Assembly: GCA_023101885.1 (NCBI GenBank)
Contig: JALPQD010000102.1
Location: forward strand, 5,612,227 to 5,676,226
Length of the DNA: 64,000 nucleotides
Origin: Typhlomys cinereus
Lineage: Eukaryota; Chordata; Mammalia; Rodentia; Platacanthomyidae
Reading direction: 5' to 3'
The position numbers were made by a program, and so were the translations under genes. Below, in pieces: positions 31,820 through 44,459 of this stretch (the first letter of the stretch is position 1; the number at the start of each line of letters is the position of its first letter). The notes under the pieces are model-generated. The model ran no database searches and was not told where the DNA came from. It saw only the letters and a program-made list of their open reading frames with translations.

Positions 31820-32255
31820 GTCAGTTTTGTATTACTCGCCCAAGACAATCAGCTTATTAGAGAAAATGTTAATTTGGCTCATTTGTTTAGCAGTTTTAGT
31901 CCACAAATGGCAGGCTGCCTTCTTTTGGGCCTGTGACAGAACAAAAATGCTTACCTCCCAGCCAGAAAATAAAGGAGAGAAAGAGGAAGAGACTGGGGTC
32001 CCACAGCGTCCTTCTTTGTTTTTGCTTGTTGATTTTTGTTTTTTTGTGTTGTGAGTTGTTGCTGTATGCTGGAGATTGATGCCCAGAGCGTGTGTGCTCC
32101 ATCAATGAACTTAACCCATAGTTTCTCACACCTCCTTTTCCAATATATACTCTGTGAGCTGAAGCGCTTTCATTAGGCCCCACTCTTCAAGTCTCTACCA
32201 TCTTCCAGTCAAGATAAGCTGAACCAAACCTTCAACACATGGGCTTTCCTGAAAC
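31820..32255 (-). repeat. LTR-like repeat 'family M' with nested ID-like piece
   Basis: Starts TCAGTTTTGTATTACTCG and TTAATTTGGCTCATTTG, and ends with CTTCCAGTCAAGATAAGC. A 32,030-32,115 insert resembles a reverse ID element (GCTGGAGATTGATGCCCAG). Confidence 0.6.
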
Positions 32256-32551
32256 TTTTCTAGATCCAAAATATAGTAAAGACTGTTGATCTAGACATAG
32301 ATGTAAATTTTGTGCTAAATTAGTTTACACTCAGCTTCATGTAAACCAGTCAGCACATAATTATGATGCATTTGTTATGTGCAAGTGTTACAATGTATAC
32401 ACTTGGTATACATCCTCTGTCCTCAAATTGCTTTCCTTCTATTAACAGAGAGAAAATAAACATTCCACTAAGGAGGAAGCCACTCATAACGAGGGAAATA
32501 ATGTTTTCAGACATTAGTGAACATAGAAGCAACTAGCCAGTAGCTGAAAAA
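32256..32551. other. Unassigned sequence
   Basis: No supported feature. Confidence 0.4.
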
Positions 32552-32572
32552 GTAAAAGAGAGAGAGAAATAG

Positions 32573-32610
<38 letters not shown>
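32552..32610. repeat. (GA)n microsatellite
   Basis: AGAGAGAGAG-type run with one AAATAGAAAC interruption. Confidence 0.97.
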
Positions 32611-32612
<2 letters not shown>

Positions 32613-34394
32613 ATATGAGACAGTATATTTCCTGAGCATGTCTGCTCAAGTTGAAAATTCTCAAGCTCCTTCAGAAATTGAATTTGCTCAGTTACATTGA
32701 GTCATTCACTCAGAGACAGCCTGAGGGTAGGGACATTAATTAGAACCAATTGTAGCCGATCCAAATGCAGCACAGATCACTTTAAAAGACAGGAGGAAGG
32801 GGTGGGGGTGGGGAATAGCTTCATATGTTGCTAGACAAGAATTGTTCCACAAAGATCAAAAAGAAAAGGAAATTACAAAGAGGAGCTACATCAGAAGGTA
32901 GGAAAGTATGCACAGGAAGAGCACAGCTACTCTAAGAAGTAATAAAAACTATAGTTGGAAATATATTACGGTGGCTAAACAAATGGATTTATACACATGA
33001 GTTGGCTGGGATCCTGAATTCTTGGACCAAAGTTACTTGCCATCTTTGAGCCTCAAGTTTTTTGACTGTAATAGCAGGGGAAAATGGTAAATAATAATAA
33101 ATAGAGATCAAATAAAAAAAAAGGATCTGGGAAATTGTGAACTCTTAGTTTCTATTGTATTATTCCCTGACTTAGGGAGATAGTTTTGCATTCAGTGATC
33201 TAGAGTCCTTAATTAAAAGAAATGCAGTCTTTAAAAAATCTTTTCAATAATAGCAGTTCATAACTCCTTTTAGGAGGGGAGATATTTTGAAAGCTGACAG
33301 GGAAGGTTTTAGATAGCACAGTTCCAAGGGAGGAGGGTATTAGGGAAGTAATATTTTGGATAAGAGAAGATCTACAATTCCCAGGAAAGTCCTGCATAGA
33401 ATGTACCTCACAGGACTTTTAATGTCACTCTTACAGTCGGGAGTGTAGTCCAGTGGTTCCCAGCACTGGAACAAGCAATGTCTCTCTGGAAAATATGTTT
33501 ACAATGATCTGAACCTAGGAACACCACCATTATATTTACTGACTTTTTTTTTTTTTTTTGGCCAGGAGGGGAGACAGTTCTAATATAAATTTTCTGGAAG
33601 TGTACTTATGTAAATTCAAAAAAGAATATATTTGTTTTGCTTGGAATTTTACCAAGAGTAGTTCATCATTTTAGAAGTATGTCATTTTTATGTCATATCA
33701 CCACACCTATATATCAGTCTGCATTTCCATGGGATTCACCGTAATCTACATGTAGATACAAGCCTCTGACTACTTTGCAATTCGATGTAGTCATGCCTGA
33801 GCATTTCATTCCATTATTTAATGATGAATTACTTTGCTTTTAATTATGTTATATAATTAAACATTATATTATTTTTAAAGAAGCTATTATATGGATAAAA
33901 CTTATTATCAATGCATGTCAGGTCAGAATAGGTGAGGAAAATAAAGAGAATATTATAAATTAGTTACCATTAAAGGGAATGTTGGATATGATTGGATTGA
34001 AGATTATATTCACTGGTAAAAAAAAATAACAGTTTAAGGCCAAGTGGGAAAGGTAAATTTCACAGCATTATCTGTGACCTAATCCCATTTCTACAAGCAT
34101 ACATATATGTACTCATACATAAGAACCACTCTCCTTCTTTTGTAATATCTTGTAGACAGCCAAAGAAAAGTCAGTACCTCAACTGAAGAAGTCTCTTCTC
34201 ATGCACACTGTGGTTTTATAGCAGTTTGATAGGTAATAATTGAAATGGGAAGTATGGCAGTCTATTGTTTGGATTTCCAAGAGTCAGGTGGGAAACAAAA
34301 TGTAGATGCTAATTAACTTTATTATACCTTAATCAAATCATTTAGCTTTGCAATCTTAAAAATCAGAGACTTAAGTCATATATAAGTTACTTCT
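32611..34394. other. Mostly unassigned, one MIR
   Basis: A plus-strand MIR-like stretch lies at about 32,995-33,110 (AAGTTACTTGCCATCTTTG; GCCTCAAGTTTTTTGACTG). A poly-T run is at 33,543-33,559. The rest shows no gene or clear repeat. Confidence 0.45.
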
Positions 34395-34572
34395 GCACTA
34401 CTGTGACCCTGACTAAAGTGTCTAACAGAAACAAGGGAGAAAAGATTTGTTTTTGCCTAATGGCTTCCAAGGGATTTCAGTTTTTCATGGCAGGGAAGAC
34501 ACGGCAAACGTAACTCCATTCATGGCAGCAGAAGCATGTGTTCACACTCACTCAAGTGTCTTCTTTTTCTGT
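34395..34572 (-). repeat. LTR-like repeat 'family M', partial
   Basis: TGACTAAAGTGTCTAACAG, then TTTCATGGCAGGGAAGACAC and CCATTCATGGCAGCAGAAGC. Cut by the following SINE. Confidence 0.5.
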
Positions 34573-34574
34573 GT

Positions 34575-34862
34575 TCATGGATGCATATATGTGTTCACGT
34601 GCATGTATGAGTGTCTGTGTGTGTGTGTGTCTGTGTGTATTTGTGCGTGTCCCTGGGGAGAATGAAGGGTGATTTGGGAAATCATACTGGATTACTCTAC
34701 CTCTTTTTTGCTTTGTTCTGGGGTTTCCCAGACTCCATCTTCCAAGACTGAAAGTGCAGGCCACCAGCCACCTTCATTTCCACCAAGCATTTTTACATGA
34801 GATCTGGGATCTTAATTCAGGTACTTTTGCTTTCTAGACAATAGCTTTAATCCCTGTCAAGT
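34575..34862 (-). repeat. B2-superfamily SINE, antisense
   Basis: TG-rich start, CCCTGGGGAGAATGAAGGGT, body, ATGAGATCTGGGATCTTAAT and a degraded head. Inserted in the LTR-like repeat region. Confidence 0.8.
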
Positions 34863-34893
34863 ACCCTCTTGTACACACCTCTGCATACACATG

Positions 34894-34896
<3 letters not shown>

Positions 34897-34930
<34 letters not shown>
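34897..34930. repeat. (CA)n microsatellite
   Basis: About 15 CA units between the SINE and the next LTR-like repeat. Confidence 0.97.
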
Positions 34931-34932
<2 letters not shown>

Positions 34933-35285
34933 CAGAGGAGAGAAAGTATTTACTTAGCTCATAGTTTAAGAGAATAGTTTATCATGGAGGAGACAGTATG
35001 GTGGTAGGAGCAACTCATAGCTGGGCAGATGAATAATTAGAGAGAGGGAAATGAATACCCTTAGCTGGCTTCCTCCTTCAGTTCTTATTTATTCAATCCA
35101 GGACCTGAGTTTATGGGCTGATACTCCCCACATTTAGGATAGGTCTTCCTCCTCAGTTAATCCTCTCTGGTAATACCCTCACCACATGTCTAGAAGTGTT
35201 TCTCTTAGGTGATACCAAATCCAGTTGAAATGACAATGAAGATCAACCTTCTCAATGTATGTGAGAACAAACTGGAATAAAGTTA
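34931..35285 (-). repeat. LTR-like repeat 'family M'
   Basis: AGAAAGTATTTACTTAGCTC, TTATCATGGAGGAGACAGT, then AGGTCTTCCTCCTCAGTTAA and ATCCAGTTGAAATGACAATG match the 4125-4497 copy in the same orientation. Confidence 0.65.
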
Positions 35286-35324
35286 AACATGTTGGTTTAG
35301 TAAAATTTAGTTTAAAAGTGTTTT

Positions 35325-35400
35325 TGCACTGCTGGGGATCAAACCTCATGCATGTCGGGCAAGCAGTATGCCACTAAACTAAAGCCACAGACCCAAGACT
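35325..35400 (-). repeat. ID-like SINE, antisense
   Basis: GCACTGCTGGGGATCAAACC, CATGTCGGGCAAGCAGTATG, CCACTAAACTAAAGCCACAG. Confidence 0.7.
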
Positions 35401-35697
35401 TCTTAATTTCCTTATTCAAATGAAGAGAATTATGAGCTTTTGAAAGAAAAAAAAATGCAGTAAGCAGCGTTTCCTGTTTTTACTTTTGCATGCAATCTCT
35501 TGTCTCACCACACATCAGAAAATGGTATTCTGCACAGCAGACACTGTGACCAACTAACTGAATGTGAGTATTTCAGAAGTTTTTATTTCCATGGCATGTT
35601 TCAGACATTATAGCACACAAAGGGAAAAACAGTTTTGTGTAGTGATTCTCTTAAGACATATCACATGAAGGAATGCTATCTTGTAAGCTCATGTTGA

Positions 35698-35719
35698 GAA
35701 AAGAAAGAGAGAGAGAGAG

Positions 35720-35762
<43 letters not shown>

Positions 35763-35790
35763 AGGAAAGAAAGAAAGAAAGAAAAGTGGG
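35698..35790. repeat. (GA)n/(GAAA)n microsatellite
   Basis: GA run followed by about 18 GAAA units with one GGAA interruption. Confidence 0.97.
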
Positions 35791-36719
35791 AAGTTAATTA
35801 CAGAACACAAATTAAAGCCAGTGATGGGCATGTGTCAAATTAGAGCTAAAGCACTAAATAGAGACTGCATCTCCACACTGAAAGATTAACTACATTTCAT
35901 ACGTCTGTGAAAAAAAATGTGTAGTTTGGCTTGTTTAATTATGTCTAAAGGACTATTATGACAAAACAGCAAATATAGAGATATTGAAAGGATGTATACA
36001 CATATGTAGATAATTATATAATTAATAGGAAGAAGTTTGAAGATGTGAGATATTACAAATATTGTTCTTTTTCCTGAATCATTTTTAGGGCATGAGCCAG
36101 CAATGGAGATAAGCTAGAGAACTAGAATAAAGTTCTGGAAAGAGCACAGGTAATAAGATTATACCTGTGTAGAAAAGAGCATAATTCCTTTGACTAATGA
36201 TCATTTTAAAGATTTGTTGTTAGAAATTTGTCTAATTTGCTTTGTAGCTCTAACCAGCCTTGAACTCTGTATTTTACTAGAGTTGTGAGGCAAACAAAAG
36301 AACACAATCTTCCTTGAGTATGCACAAAGCTCTCAGTAGCACAGTGCTGCTTGGGATTTCTGTTACAGCAGCTATCTGGGTCCTCCCGTACATTAACGTA
36401 GAATTCCTACCCACCAAAAGAATTAGGTTAAAAGATTAACTTCCTTGGTTAGGAGTTGTAAATGCTACACTATTAAAAACAAGAAGGTTTACTTTGATTC
36501 TAGGAAACTGTACAGGGGGTGTTACCATAAAACAGGACACTGAAGCAGATAGATACTGAAGAAATCCATTGCGTAGAGCCAACAGAAACCCTTGTGGGTT
36601 GTTTCCAAGTGTATGTGTGTGTGTCTGTTGCAGAAACAGTCTTTTTTCTCTGTTTGTCAAATATCTCTTCTGGGTTATCAAATGTTACAGGTTTTCTGTT
36701 GGGGTGGGGGGGGGCAAAT
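35791..36719. other. Unassigned sequence
   Basis: No gene. A weak reverse-B1-like stretch lies at 36,230-36,300 (GCTTTGTAGCTCTAACCAG). Short frames near 36,436-36,801 have no domain. Confidence 0.4.
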
Positions 36720-37256
36720 GTTGCCAGAAGGACCATCCCATGTTACAGGATTCTTGTGTTCCGAGTCGAAGATTGAAACCAGAACATGTGTAGAGGATTA
36801 AGGTAGAGTTTATTACAGAAGAGAAAGACTGGAATTCATGGACTCCAGACGTGGAGTGCCATGAGGGGGTAGGGAGCCCTGGAGAACTCATGGTCTCCAG
36901 GCATGGGATCCATGAGGAGCAAGGAACAAGAAACAGACTCAGAGCACTCCTGCCATGAGTTGCAGGCACTGAAGATGGCTGCCAGGGTCAGGCATATTGT
37001 ACACTGAGGTGGGCCCAGGAAATTAGCTTTTTCTCATTGTTTAGCTCCCATTAGGGCCCACCCAGTTGATCTTGGGCCCAGGTGGGGCTGGGAATCAAGT
37101 TGTTTGTTGGATGTGGAGAGCTCATCTCCATAATCCTTTCATAGGGAAGTTGGGGTGTCCCTTCAGGGTGATCCCAGCAGTGCCCCCACTGGCCTTTGGG
37201 AATTTCAAAGACCTTCAAAGACCTTGAGAGACCTTCCACCATGGCTGTTCTAATCC
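36720..37256 (-). repeat. Possible solo LTR, antisense
   Basis: Read on the minus strand it runs from TGGCAGGATTAGAACAGCC to CTTCTGGCAACA, about 540 bases, TG...CA. Near the end, TAATAAACTCTACCTTAATC (complement at about 36,803-36,822) looks like a polyadenylation signal, followed by GTTTCAATCTTCGACTCGG, a typical R/U5 style. No target duplication was seen and no internal retroviral sequence adjoins. Family not recognised. Confidence 0.45.
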
Positions 37257-37335
37257 TGCCATAGGTCTAGGGATTGAACCCAGAGTCTCAAGTACACTAT
37301 ACAAATGCTTCATAATTAAATTTATGCCACACCTA
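37257..37335 (-). repeat. ID-like SINE, antisense
   Basis: GTCTAGGGATTGAACCCAG, AGTCTCAAGTACACTATAC, TTATGCCACACC. Confidence 0.55.
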
Positions 37336-37364
37336 TCTCATTAACATAAGAAAGTAACAAGACT

Positions 37365-37584
37365 GGGGCTGGAGAGTTGGCCCAGGGGTTAAGTCTCTGC
37401 CTCTCAAGCAGAAAGACCTGAGTTCCAAACTAGAATCTGCCAGGCCGAAATGGCAACTGCCTGCACTGCTAGCCCTGGAAGAAGGAACCTGGGAAACCCC
37501 AGAACAACACAAATAGGAGGTACAACAATCGAGGATGATCCCCAGTCAGCCTTGGGCTTCCACAGGCACATCCAGTGCCCTTTG

Positions 37585-37617
<33 letters not shown>

Positions 37618-37620
37618 ATC
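37365..37620 (+). repeat. B2-superfamily SINE with short TSD
   Basis: Head GGGGCTGGAGAGTTGGCCCA, body and (CA)n tail. Direct repeats ACAAGACT lie at 37,357-37,364 and 37,621-37,628. Confidence 0.87.
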
Positions 37621-37699
37621 ACAAGACTAATGACATAACATGTGCCATTTTGTTATTCTTTTTAATCCTTACTTGTTTATGTTTACGCTCCAGTTATTT

Positions 37700-39164
37700 A
37701 GACTTTACTGTTTTATTTATTTTTGATAGATGAAAAAACTGAGGTGAAAATCCAGGTAGATTGCCGTAGGCAGCAATGCTATTTTAATTTATTGTCAATA
37801 GGCCTGGTTACTTCCATAACTCCTCAGATTGTGGTTACTTGAAGATTATTTGTGAAAATAATGTTTCGAATTCAACATATGCTTGAAGTTTTTTTGGGTT
37901 CTGGTCACACCAAGCTTATATATCAGAGTCTCTTTCTTCCTAGTGTTATCTATGGGTGTTCAAATGAGGGAGATACTAGCTGTGAGACACTGAGGAAGTC
38001 TGAACTAACTGTAGGAACACTGATCAGGTACTTGAAGGAGGACTTCATGGAAGAAGGTAAACAAAAGCATCCTGGGAACAGCAGGGCATTGTCATACATT
38101 GGAAAAACCCAGGGTGAGTGAAGGAGAAATGTGCTAAGTTTGGACATGTTTTGACTCTGACTTTTAAAGTCCCTTGAAGGAAAGACAATGGGGAAGCCAT
38201 TGGCAGAGAAATAGAGGCAAGAATGTAAAACACACGTCCCTAAACGTGCAGGGACTTCTGGGAGAAGAACCTCATCCTTTAGAAGAAGCATTTTTATTTT
38301 CTTTCTTTAAAATTACAGAGTAAGGAAATCCTTCTACTTGACAATTCAGAATTTAAATATAGATGTTTTTTGGGAAACCAAAAACAAACTCAATTGACCT
38401 TTCAGGGAGAGATAAAGAGACAAAGGAAAAATGGGAGTAATTAATTATGAGCTTCTAAAAACAGACATGAAAGTTTTGTTTAAAAGATTTTGTTTTACTT
38501 TAGATAAGCATAATAATATGTTTGCTTTGATAGAGTTAAAAGTTTCGGTTATGCAATTAAGTATGCAATCTTAACTCTACTTCTTTAAACCTACCTACCA
38601 TTCAATGTTGAAGTGATGAGTTGGTTCAAGGCCCTCCAGTAGTTCATTGATTATGGTGGTGTGTTTACCTCAAACTCTGTTTCCCAGCTTCTTTTTCAGC
38701 AACTATGACCTTTCATTAACTTTTTTTTTTTTTTTGACTATTGAAATCTAAGCAAATATCTTGGGTGGGTCTTTGAAGAAAGGGGATTCCTGGATTCAAA
38801 AGGTAAATTTTACCTTTCCAGAAAAATAGATTAGATAGGTAAAATCTCCAAACCATAATAACCTTTGGTATCTTTGAACAGAATAGAAAAGGGATCCATC
38901 TTTACAGGTGAATTAGAAGAAGTTCCTCCTCCAAAAACATCCAGTCCCTCAGAATATGAAGCTCTCACTCATTGGTCAGATGCTGTAAACTGCACAACCA
39001 TATGGGCTGGCCTTGATAGCTGTCCAGGACTATGATAGCCTTCCTGCTGACCTTAGATGAATTGACTACTACCTGACTTCTATGTGAGAGAAAATGAAAT
39101 TGATTTTAACTGTTTTTTCTGATTTCTCTGACAATCAGCTTATTCCTAGTAAATTAAGATAACA
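37700..39164. other. Unassigned with one MIR fragment
   Basis: A reverse MIR-like piece lies at 37,715-37,770 (GATAGATGAAAAAACTGAGG). A poly-T is at 38,721-38,737. No gene: frames at 37,852-38,291 show no recognisable domain. Confidence 0.4.
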
Positions 39165-39300
39165 TGGGCCAGACACGGTGACACATTCATGTCATCACAA
39201 CTCACAGAAGGTAGAGGCTTGGAAGAACTGTGAGTTGAAAGTCAGACTGGGTTGAGTTACACAGCGAGTTCCAAGGGAGTCCCAAACAATGCAGTGGGCT
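39165..39300 (+). repeat. Degenerate B1 SINE
   Basis: GGGCCAGACACGGTGACACA, TCATGTCATCACAACTCACA, then GTCAGACTGGGTTGAGTTAC and ACAGCGAGTTCCAAGG follow the B1 layout. Confidence 0.55.
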
Positions 39301-39779
39301 GGGAAGAAGATTGTTAGTGAGAAGAGGGAAATTAAGTAAAGTTATATTACAGAAAAAATGTTAAAAATTAATTGTATACATATATAAAACTGTCAATGAA
39401 TAAAACAAACAAACAAGAAGCAGACAAGAAGACTAATGGTATAATTTGGAGATGTTTCTATTAATTAAATATTCCTTATTATGTATCAGATATTCCACAA
39501 TATCACATTCTATGATGTGTTAAGTACAGAGCTTACATTAAAGGATACAAAAGGCAGACATGTACATTCACAGGTAATTAAAGTGAAATGTCACATGGTT
39601 GTTCAGTTTGCATGTTGCATAGATATGGCTGACCAAAAGATAAGTGTGGGCTCTGTCTTGACAGGCTGCACTCATGAAGACAAGAAGCCTTGTTTAACTC
39701 ATCAGCACAAATGGGGTGCCTATTTTTTTTTTTGGGCCATGATTCAATAAAAATATTTATTGCAGTTTTGTTTAATGAT
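39301..39779. other. Unassigned AT-rich sequence
   Basis: No supported feature. Confidence 0.4.
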
Positions 39780-40700
39780 TTTTTTCCTTCTTTCCTATTT
39801 ATTTATTTTTTAATGTTGCATATAGTGACTTTATAATATTTTCAATCTTTAGTCCCAAATCCCATCTTTTCCCCCTTATAATCCTTCATATCCCCTACCA
39901 AACTCCCTACTATTTTCAAATCTTTTCACTTGTTTGGCCCACCCATTGGGTTTAATCTAATCTGTGATGATTTATGCCTGACCTGCTTGCTCCAGCAAGC
40001 ATCCTAGTTCAGTGGATATACCATTGAGGAAAGGATCCTCTTTTAGTTCCCCATTAGCATTAGTCCTCATCAGTCTCTCAGAGAGGTGTGGAACTTCTTG
40101 TTATCTTTCTGATGTTCCGGTGAGATGCTAATAAGACAATTTCTGTGCAATTTTTGTGTATGTATATATATATATATATATCTGCCATGAATCTTATATA
40201 TCACATCTCTGTCATGTCCAGGAGATAATTCATGACCCACCATCTTTCCATTTCAGGCTGTTACAATCTTAAGGCCCCCCCTCTTCTTCAATGTTTCCTG
40301 GGTGGGGGTGGGTGAGGCTTATATGTCTTGTTTAGGGACAAGCAGTCCATAAACACTTATTTTCTGAGTTTTGATAAAGCATGCTTTTCAGTAATAAATA
40401 CCTTCTGTTGTAGAAGAAGGCTTCTGGTTTAATGCTAAGTGATCTTCGAATCCTGAGTATAATAATAGGTATTATTATACTAGCTAAAGATCATCATCTG
40501 TTCTTCCTTTGTGGCCTATTTCCTTCCCTTTCATAGATTTTTGTTTTGATTTACAGTGACAGGAATGTATTCCATTCTTATAAGTGGGCCTTAAATCCAA
40601 TCAGAAAACAACTTGTTTCCTTGATATTCATGCCACTATTACACTGGTCGTCATCCTGTTTTGTTCAGTGATTTCTAAACTTGCTGTGTGGCAGTTAATT
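39780..40700 (-). repeat. Old L1 3'UTR, Lx-like, antisense
   Basis: Landmarks such as TCATGTCCAGGAGATAATTC, GGCTGTTACAATCTTAAGGC, CCCCTCTTCTTCAATG and AATCCAATCAGAAAACAACT resemble 3'UTRs of old rodent L1 (Lx group) in reverse. They also parallel the ACAATCTTACCGCCC...CTCTTCTGCAA block of the younger L1 tails here. A (TA)n run at 40,160-40,182 interrupts it. Confidence 0.6.
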
Positions 40701-41231
40701 TGTAATTACAGAAAAACAACATATTAGTCTGGAAGTTTTGGTATTAGAAGTTAACTCAAATTACATTATATGTAAAAAAGAATATACTAATAAATTTAGC
40801 CATATTGTTATAATTATGCTCATCACAGTGAGCTAAGAGAATATTAATAAGATTTTTTAGAGAGAGCTTCACGGAGGAAGTAATGCTTGAGCTAACTCTT
40901 GAAGGATGATTCTGGAAGAGGGTAAAATGGGAAACAGCATACTACACTTTGGGGATAATGGTGTAAAGATACTGAAGAAAGCATTGGAAAGTTCTGAGGT
41001 TCTTCCTTTGGACCCCTTTACTCTTCAGAAGATTGTCTCACTTTTCCTTAGTAAGTTTATATTCACTTTGCTAAAAACAAAAAAACACAAACACGTCTTG
41101 TTTCAGAAATGACAAGCAGTTCATTAAAAGTAAAAAGAAGTGGAATGTAGGGGAGAAAAGGAAAGGAACAAATTAAGGGACACGTGCTTGTGAAGTGAGT
41201 TGTTTTTTTTTTTTATTTATTTTGTAAGCTG
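40701..41231. other. Unassigned sequence
   Basis: No supported feature. Confidence 0.4.
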
Positions 41232-41445
41232 GTGGGGTGAGATATGACGCAGTGGGTAAGGCACCTGCTCACACACCTGGTAATCTGGGTTCAAACCTCA
41301 GTAAGGTCACATGGTAGAAGGAGAGAACTAACTTTGGAAAACTGTCGTCTGACTTGCAACCACACCATGGCATGCATATGCTCTTTCTCTCTCTTTTTTT
41401 TTCTCTCTCTCCAACGCATAAGTGAATAAAAATACCATAAGATAT
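41232..41445 (+). repeat. B2-like SINE
   Basis: Head GTGGGGTGAGATATGACGCA, GTGGGTAAGGCACCTGCTC and B-box GGGTTCAAACC, then a B2-type body (ACTAACTTTGGAAAACTGTC) and GTGAATAAAAAT. The B-box here fits the pol III consensus well. Confidence 0.75.
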
Positions 41446-42884
41446 GGGGAGTTCTCTAAAGAACACAGGGAAAGGAAGAGACTATCAGGAAGGTGTATAG
41501 TTTATACTTGATTGAGATACATGAATAGAACAAAATGCAAAAGTCAAGTACAAAGTTAGAGCTGACTCAGATGCTGGCAGTGCATTGAGAGAATAAGAAT
41601 GAAGGGAATAGTTAGCTGCTCTTAGTAAGGATGGTAAGGAAAAGTTAAGGATAACCCTGAGGATCTATAGTGGGTAATGTCATTATGGTTATATAAGTCT
41701 TAGCAGGACAGTACTATTTTTAATGAGAAAGACATGGAAAGTCAGAAATAGATTTTTGCAGAAAGACAGTGAGCTCAGTTTCAGACACAGTCTTGAAATA
41801 TTTACAGGCTGATCAGATGGAAATGCTCGGCATCAAGAGACTATGCAGCTATGAATGAGTGGTAAGAACTCTGTAGAACTTTGTGAGTGTAGATTTGAGA
41901 GTAATGAATGCAAGAAGATAGTTAAAACTTGTTACTTGTGGCCATTTAAGACTCACAGAGTATGTTTTGATTTAATCCTTAACAACTTTGGAAGAGCTGA
42001 AGGAGGAAATGGAGTTCACTGTGGCCTTCATGGCATCAGTATCTTCCCACTGACCTCTCAGTGTCTGAATTGCTAGGGCTGTAGTGTATTCTTCTAGGTC
42101 AAGGTTCTATTTCTAAATAATTTCCTCTTAAAAATAACTAGGGAGCAATTATACAAAGAGTCCTATGAGCAGAACAACTAAACTCGTTATCCTGAGGCCA
42201 CTTTTCAGCTCTGACTGCAAACGACGGCCCAGGTGACATTCAGCAAATCACTGCCTCAGGTTCCTCATGTGGAAAATGAAGACACAGGTGATTTCTAGCT
42301 CTTGGTAGGCTGTGATTAAACCGATAAGAATGACTTGTAGTATAGTTCAGTGGTTTTCAAACTTACTGGATAGCAGCTTTGGAATTATTCTTTCAGGAAG
42401 CATGATATATTAGAGTGCGTGGTGGCAGAGGACAAGTTAGTTTAGATATAAAAGAGAGTACACTACTTAGTTACACACCATGAAATGATGGCCAGGGCTG
42501 AGCACCAGAAACTACTCTTTGCGCTTCTCATCTGTGTGGTGGTTTCATTCTATGCAATGCAACATGAAGCCACTGGTCACTCACTCGGACTTCTTTCATG
42601 GCTCCATCTCTATGTGGAATACCTCCTATCTTGTTCCACCTAAGAATATCCTAGGCAAGAATTCTGCTTGCTTTGTCTTGAGTTATACTCCCATGCTATG
42701 GACAAGAAGTTGGGGAATTTCACAAAACAAGCTACTAATAAAAACATAGAGACACTGTAAGACTTACTCAGATCAAATAGCAGTGATCAGTAGCAGATCA
42801 TTTTCCTAACATACTTAAGGCTTTGTATTCAAACTGATGCCCTGGCTGCAGTGCCCAGGATAGTAACAACAAGCAACAACAAAA
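41446..42884. other. Mostly unassigned, one MIR
   Basis: A plus-strand MIR lies at about 42,195-42,335 (GGTGACATTCAGCAAATCAC; CCTCAGGTTCCTCATGTGG). No gene signals elsewhere. Confidence 0.45.
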
Positions 42885-43625
42885 AGGGGGCTGTTTTCCT
42901 TTCTTTTCCAGTTGCTGCAATAAAATAACCTGATGCTTCAAAACAAAAACAAAAACAAAAAAGTTTAAGGGAGAAAGAGTTTATTCCAGCTCACAGTTTT
43001 GTGTTACAGCCCATCATGGCAGGAAGTCACAGTAGCAGTTGAGAGAAATGGTCACACTATAGCTACAGGCAAGAGCAGAAAGCAGTGGATGAATATGTGC
43101 AATTGGCTAGTGTTCGGCCTGCTTTGTTACACAGCCTAGGATCCCTGCTAAGGGAATGGTGACCACCATGCTGCCACACAGGTCTTCCCACCTCAATTAA
43201 CCTGACTATAGGCATAGACAGAGGTCTTTTGCCCAGGTGATTCTAGACTGTTTCAAATTGGCCGCTGAGATATCACAGAGGTAAGTATGATAGTTTCATC
43301 ATCTATTGTTCAAAGAATCAATTTATGATTCTCAGTCAACACTTACCAGCATGTCCAGAGAATTCATATTAGGGAACTGGCCACACAAAGAGCTAAGAGA
43401 AAGCAATCTTTCTTGCTTGTCAGTCTGCCAAAGTATTGAACTAGCTCTTATCTTATCTACCTGGCCAGGAAAAGATCCTACCCATTATGAACTGGGTCTT
43501 TCTATATCAATTAGATAATCTGCCAAGGGCTTGTTCAGGATTTGCCTTAACAGTTCTTTACACATGCGCCCAAAGGCTCAGCCTTCAATAGTCAAGTTGG
43601 CATCTGCCACAGTCAGCTAATTTAC
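42885..43625 (-). repeat. LTR-like repeat 'family M', longest copy
   Basis: Starts CCAGTTGCTGCAATAAAATA, contains GAGTTTATTCCAGCTCACAG and TATATCAATTAGATAATCTG, and ends with ATAGTCAAGTTGGCATCTGC. It is close in content to 60,830-61,225, with about 300 additional bases in the middle (43,240-43,430) that may be another insertion or a second overlapping copy. Confidence 0.65.
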
Positions 43626-44459
43626 TTCATATAATATAGAAAAATAGCTTTTAGTATCATGTGGATTCAAGTAAGTTTTTTTTATAACATACAATTCTGG
43701 ACTCTAATGTTATATTCACCCCCAACAGATTGTAACATTTACTATTTAATACTATTACTATTTAGACACCAACAATGAACATTAACCAAATCCCATCAAT
43801 TATTAGTGCTTCTTTAATAAGCATGAAGATACACTTTCTGCTTCCCATGCCACTACGGTTAGGCAGCCATTATACCTGAGTAGTATCAAATGACTGAAGT
43901 ACAAATGCCAGTGCTTTCAGTATGTTTTCCTAGACATTGTGGTGATGATTTTGTCACCTTTATTTTCTGGTTTGTCCTCTGAGAACTTCCTGTTTATGTG
44001 TCCTCCTTCCCCTGCAGACACTGTAAGCTGAATAAGCACAGGGACTGTAAGTGATGATGTTTGCTTACTGCAATGAGTAAAAGGATAGAAATCTATCCAC
44101 TGGTGTTCGAAGAAACTTAAGTCTGTGAGAATATCACATTTATCTGATGTACATTTTCAAGGCCTTTCTTTCCTTTCTTAAACATTTTGCTTTACTTCCC
44201 CTTTGGGGATATGCTTCAAGAAATGCTGTGAATGATAAGCCTCCTGAAGAGACTGTGTTTCTTATAAAGCCAAAGATAATTTAGTCAGCCTCAGAGAGGG
44301 AAAAGGAAAGTGAACCCATGTGAGACACTTCTGTAGTCTGCAGGGCTTTTTGGTCCCCAGGGGCTTTTTTCACTGGCTCACATTTGCTGGTGACAAGATT
44401 AAAGTTCAGTTGTTTGTGCTAAAAATGATTTGCATGTTTAGTGCACTATTTTTTTTTCC
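43626..44459. other. Unassigned sequence
   Basis: No supported feature. Confidence 0.4.

Noticed and set aside
37852..38291. Overlapping 89- and 113-codon frames
   Set aside because: No domain, no start or splice context, and both strands are open over a short distance only.
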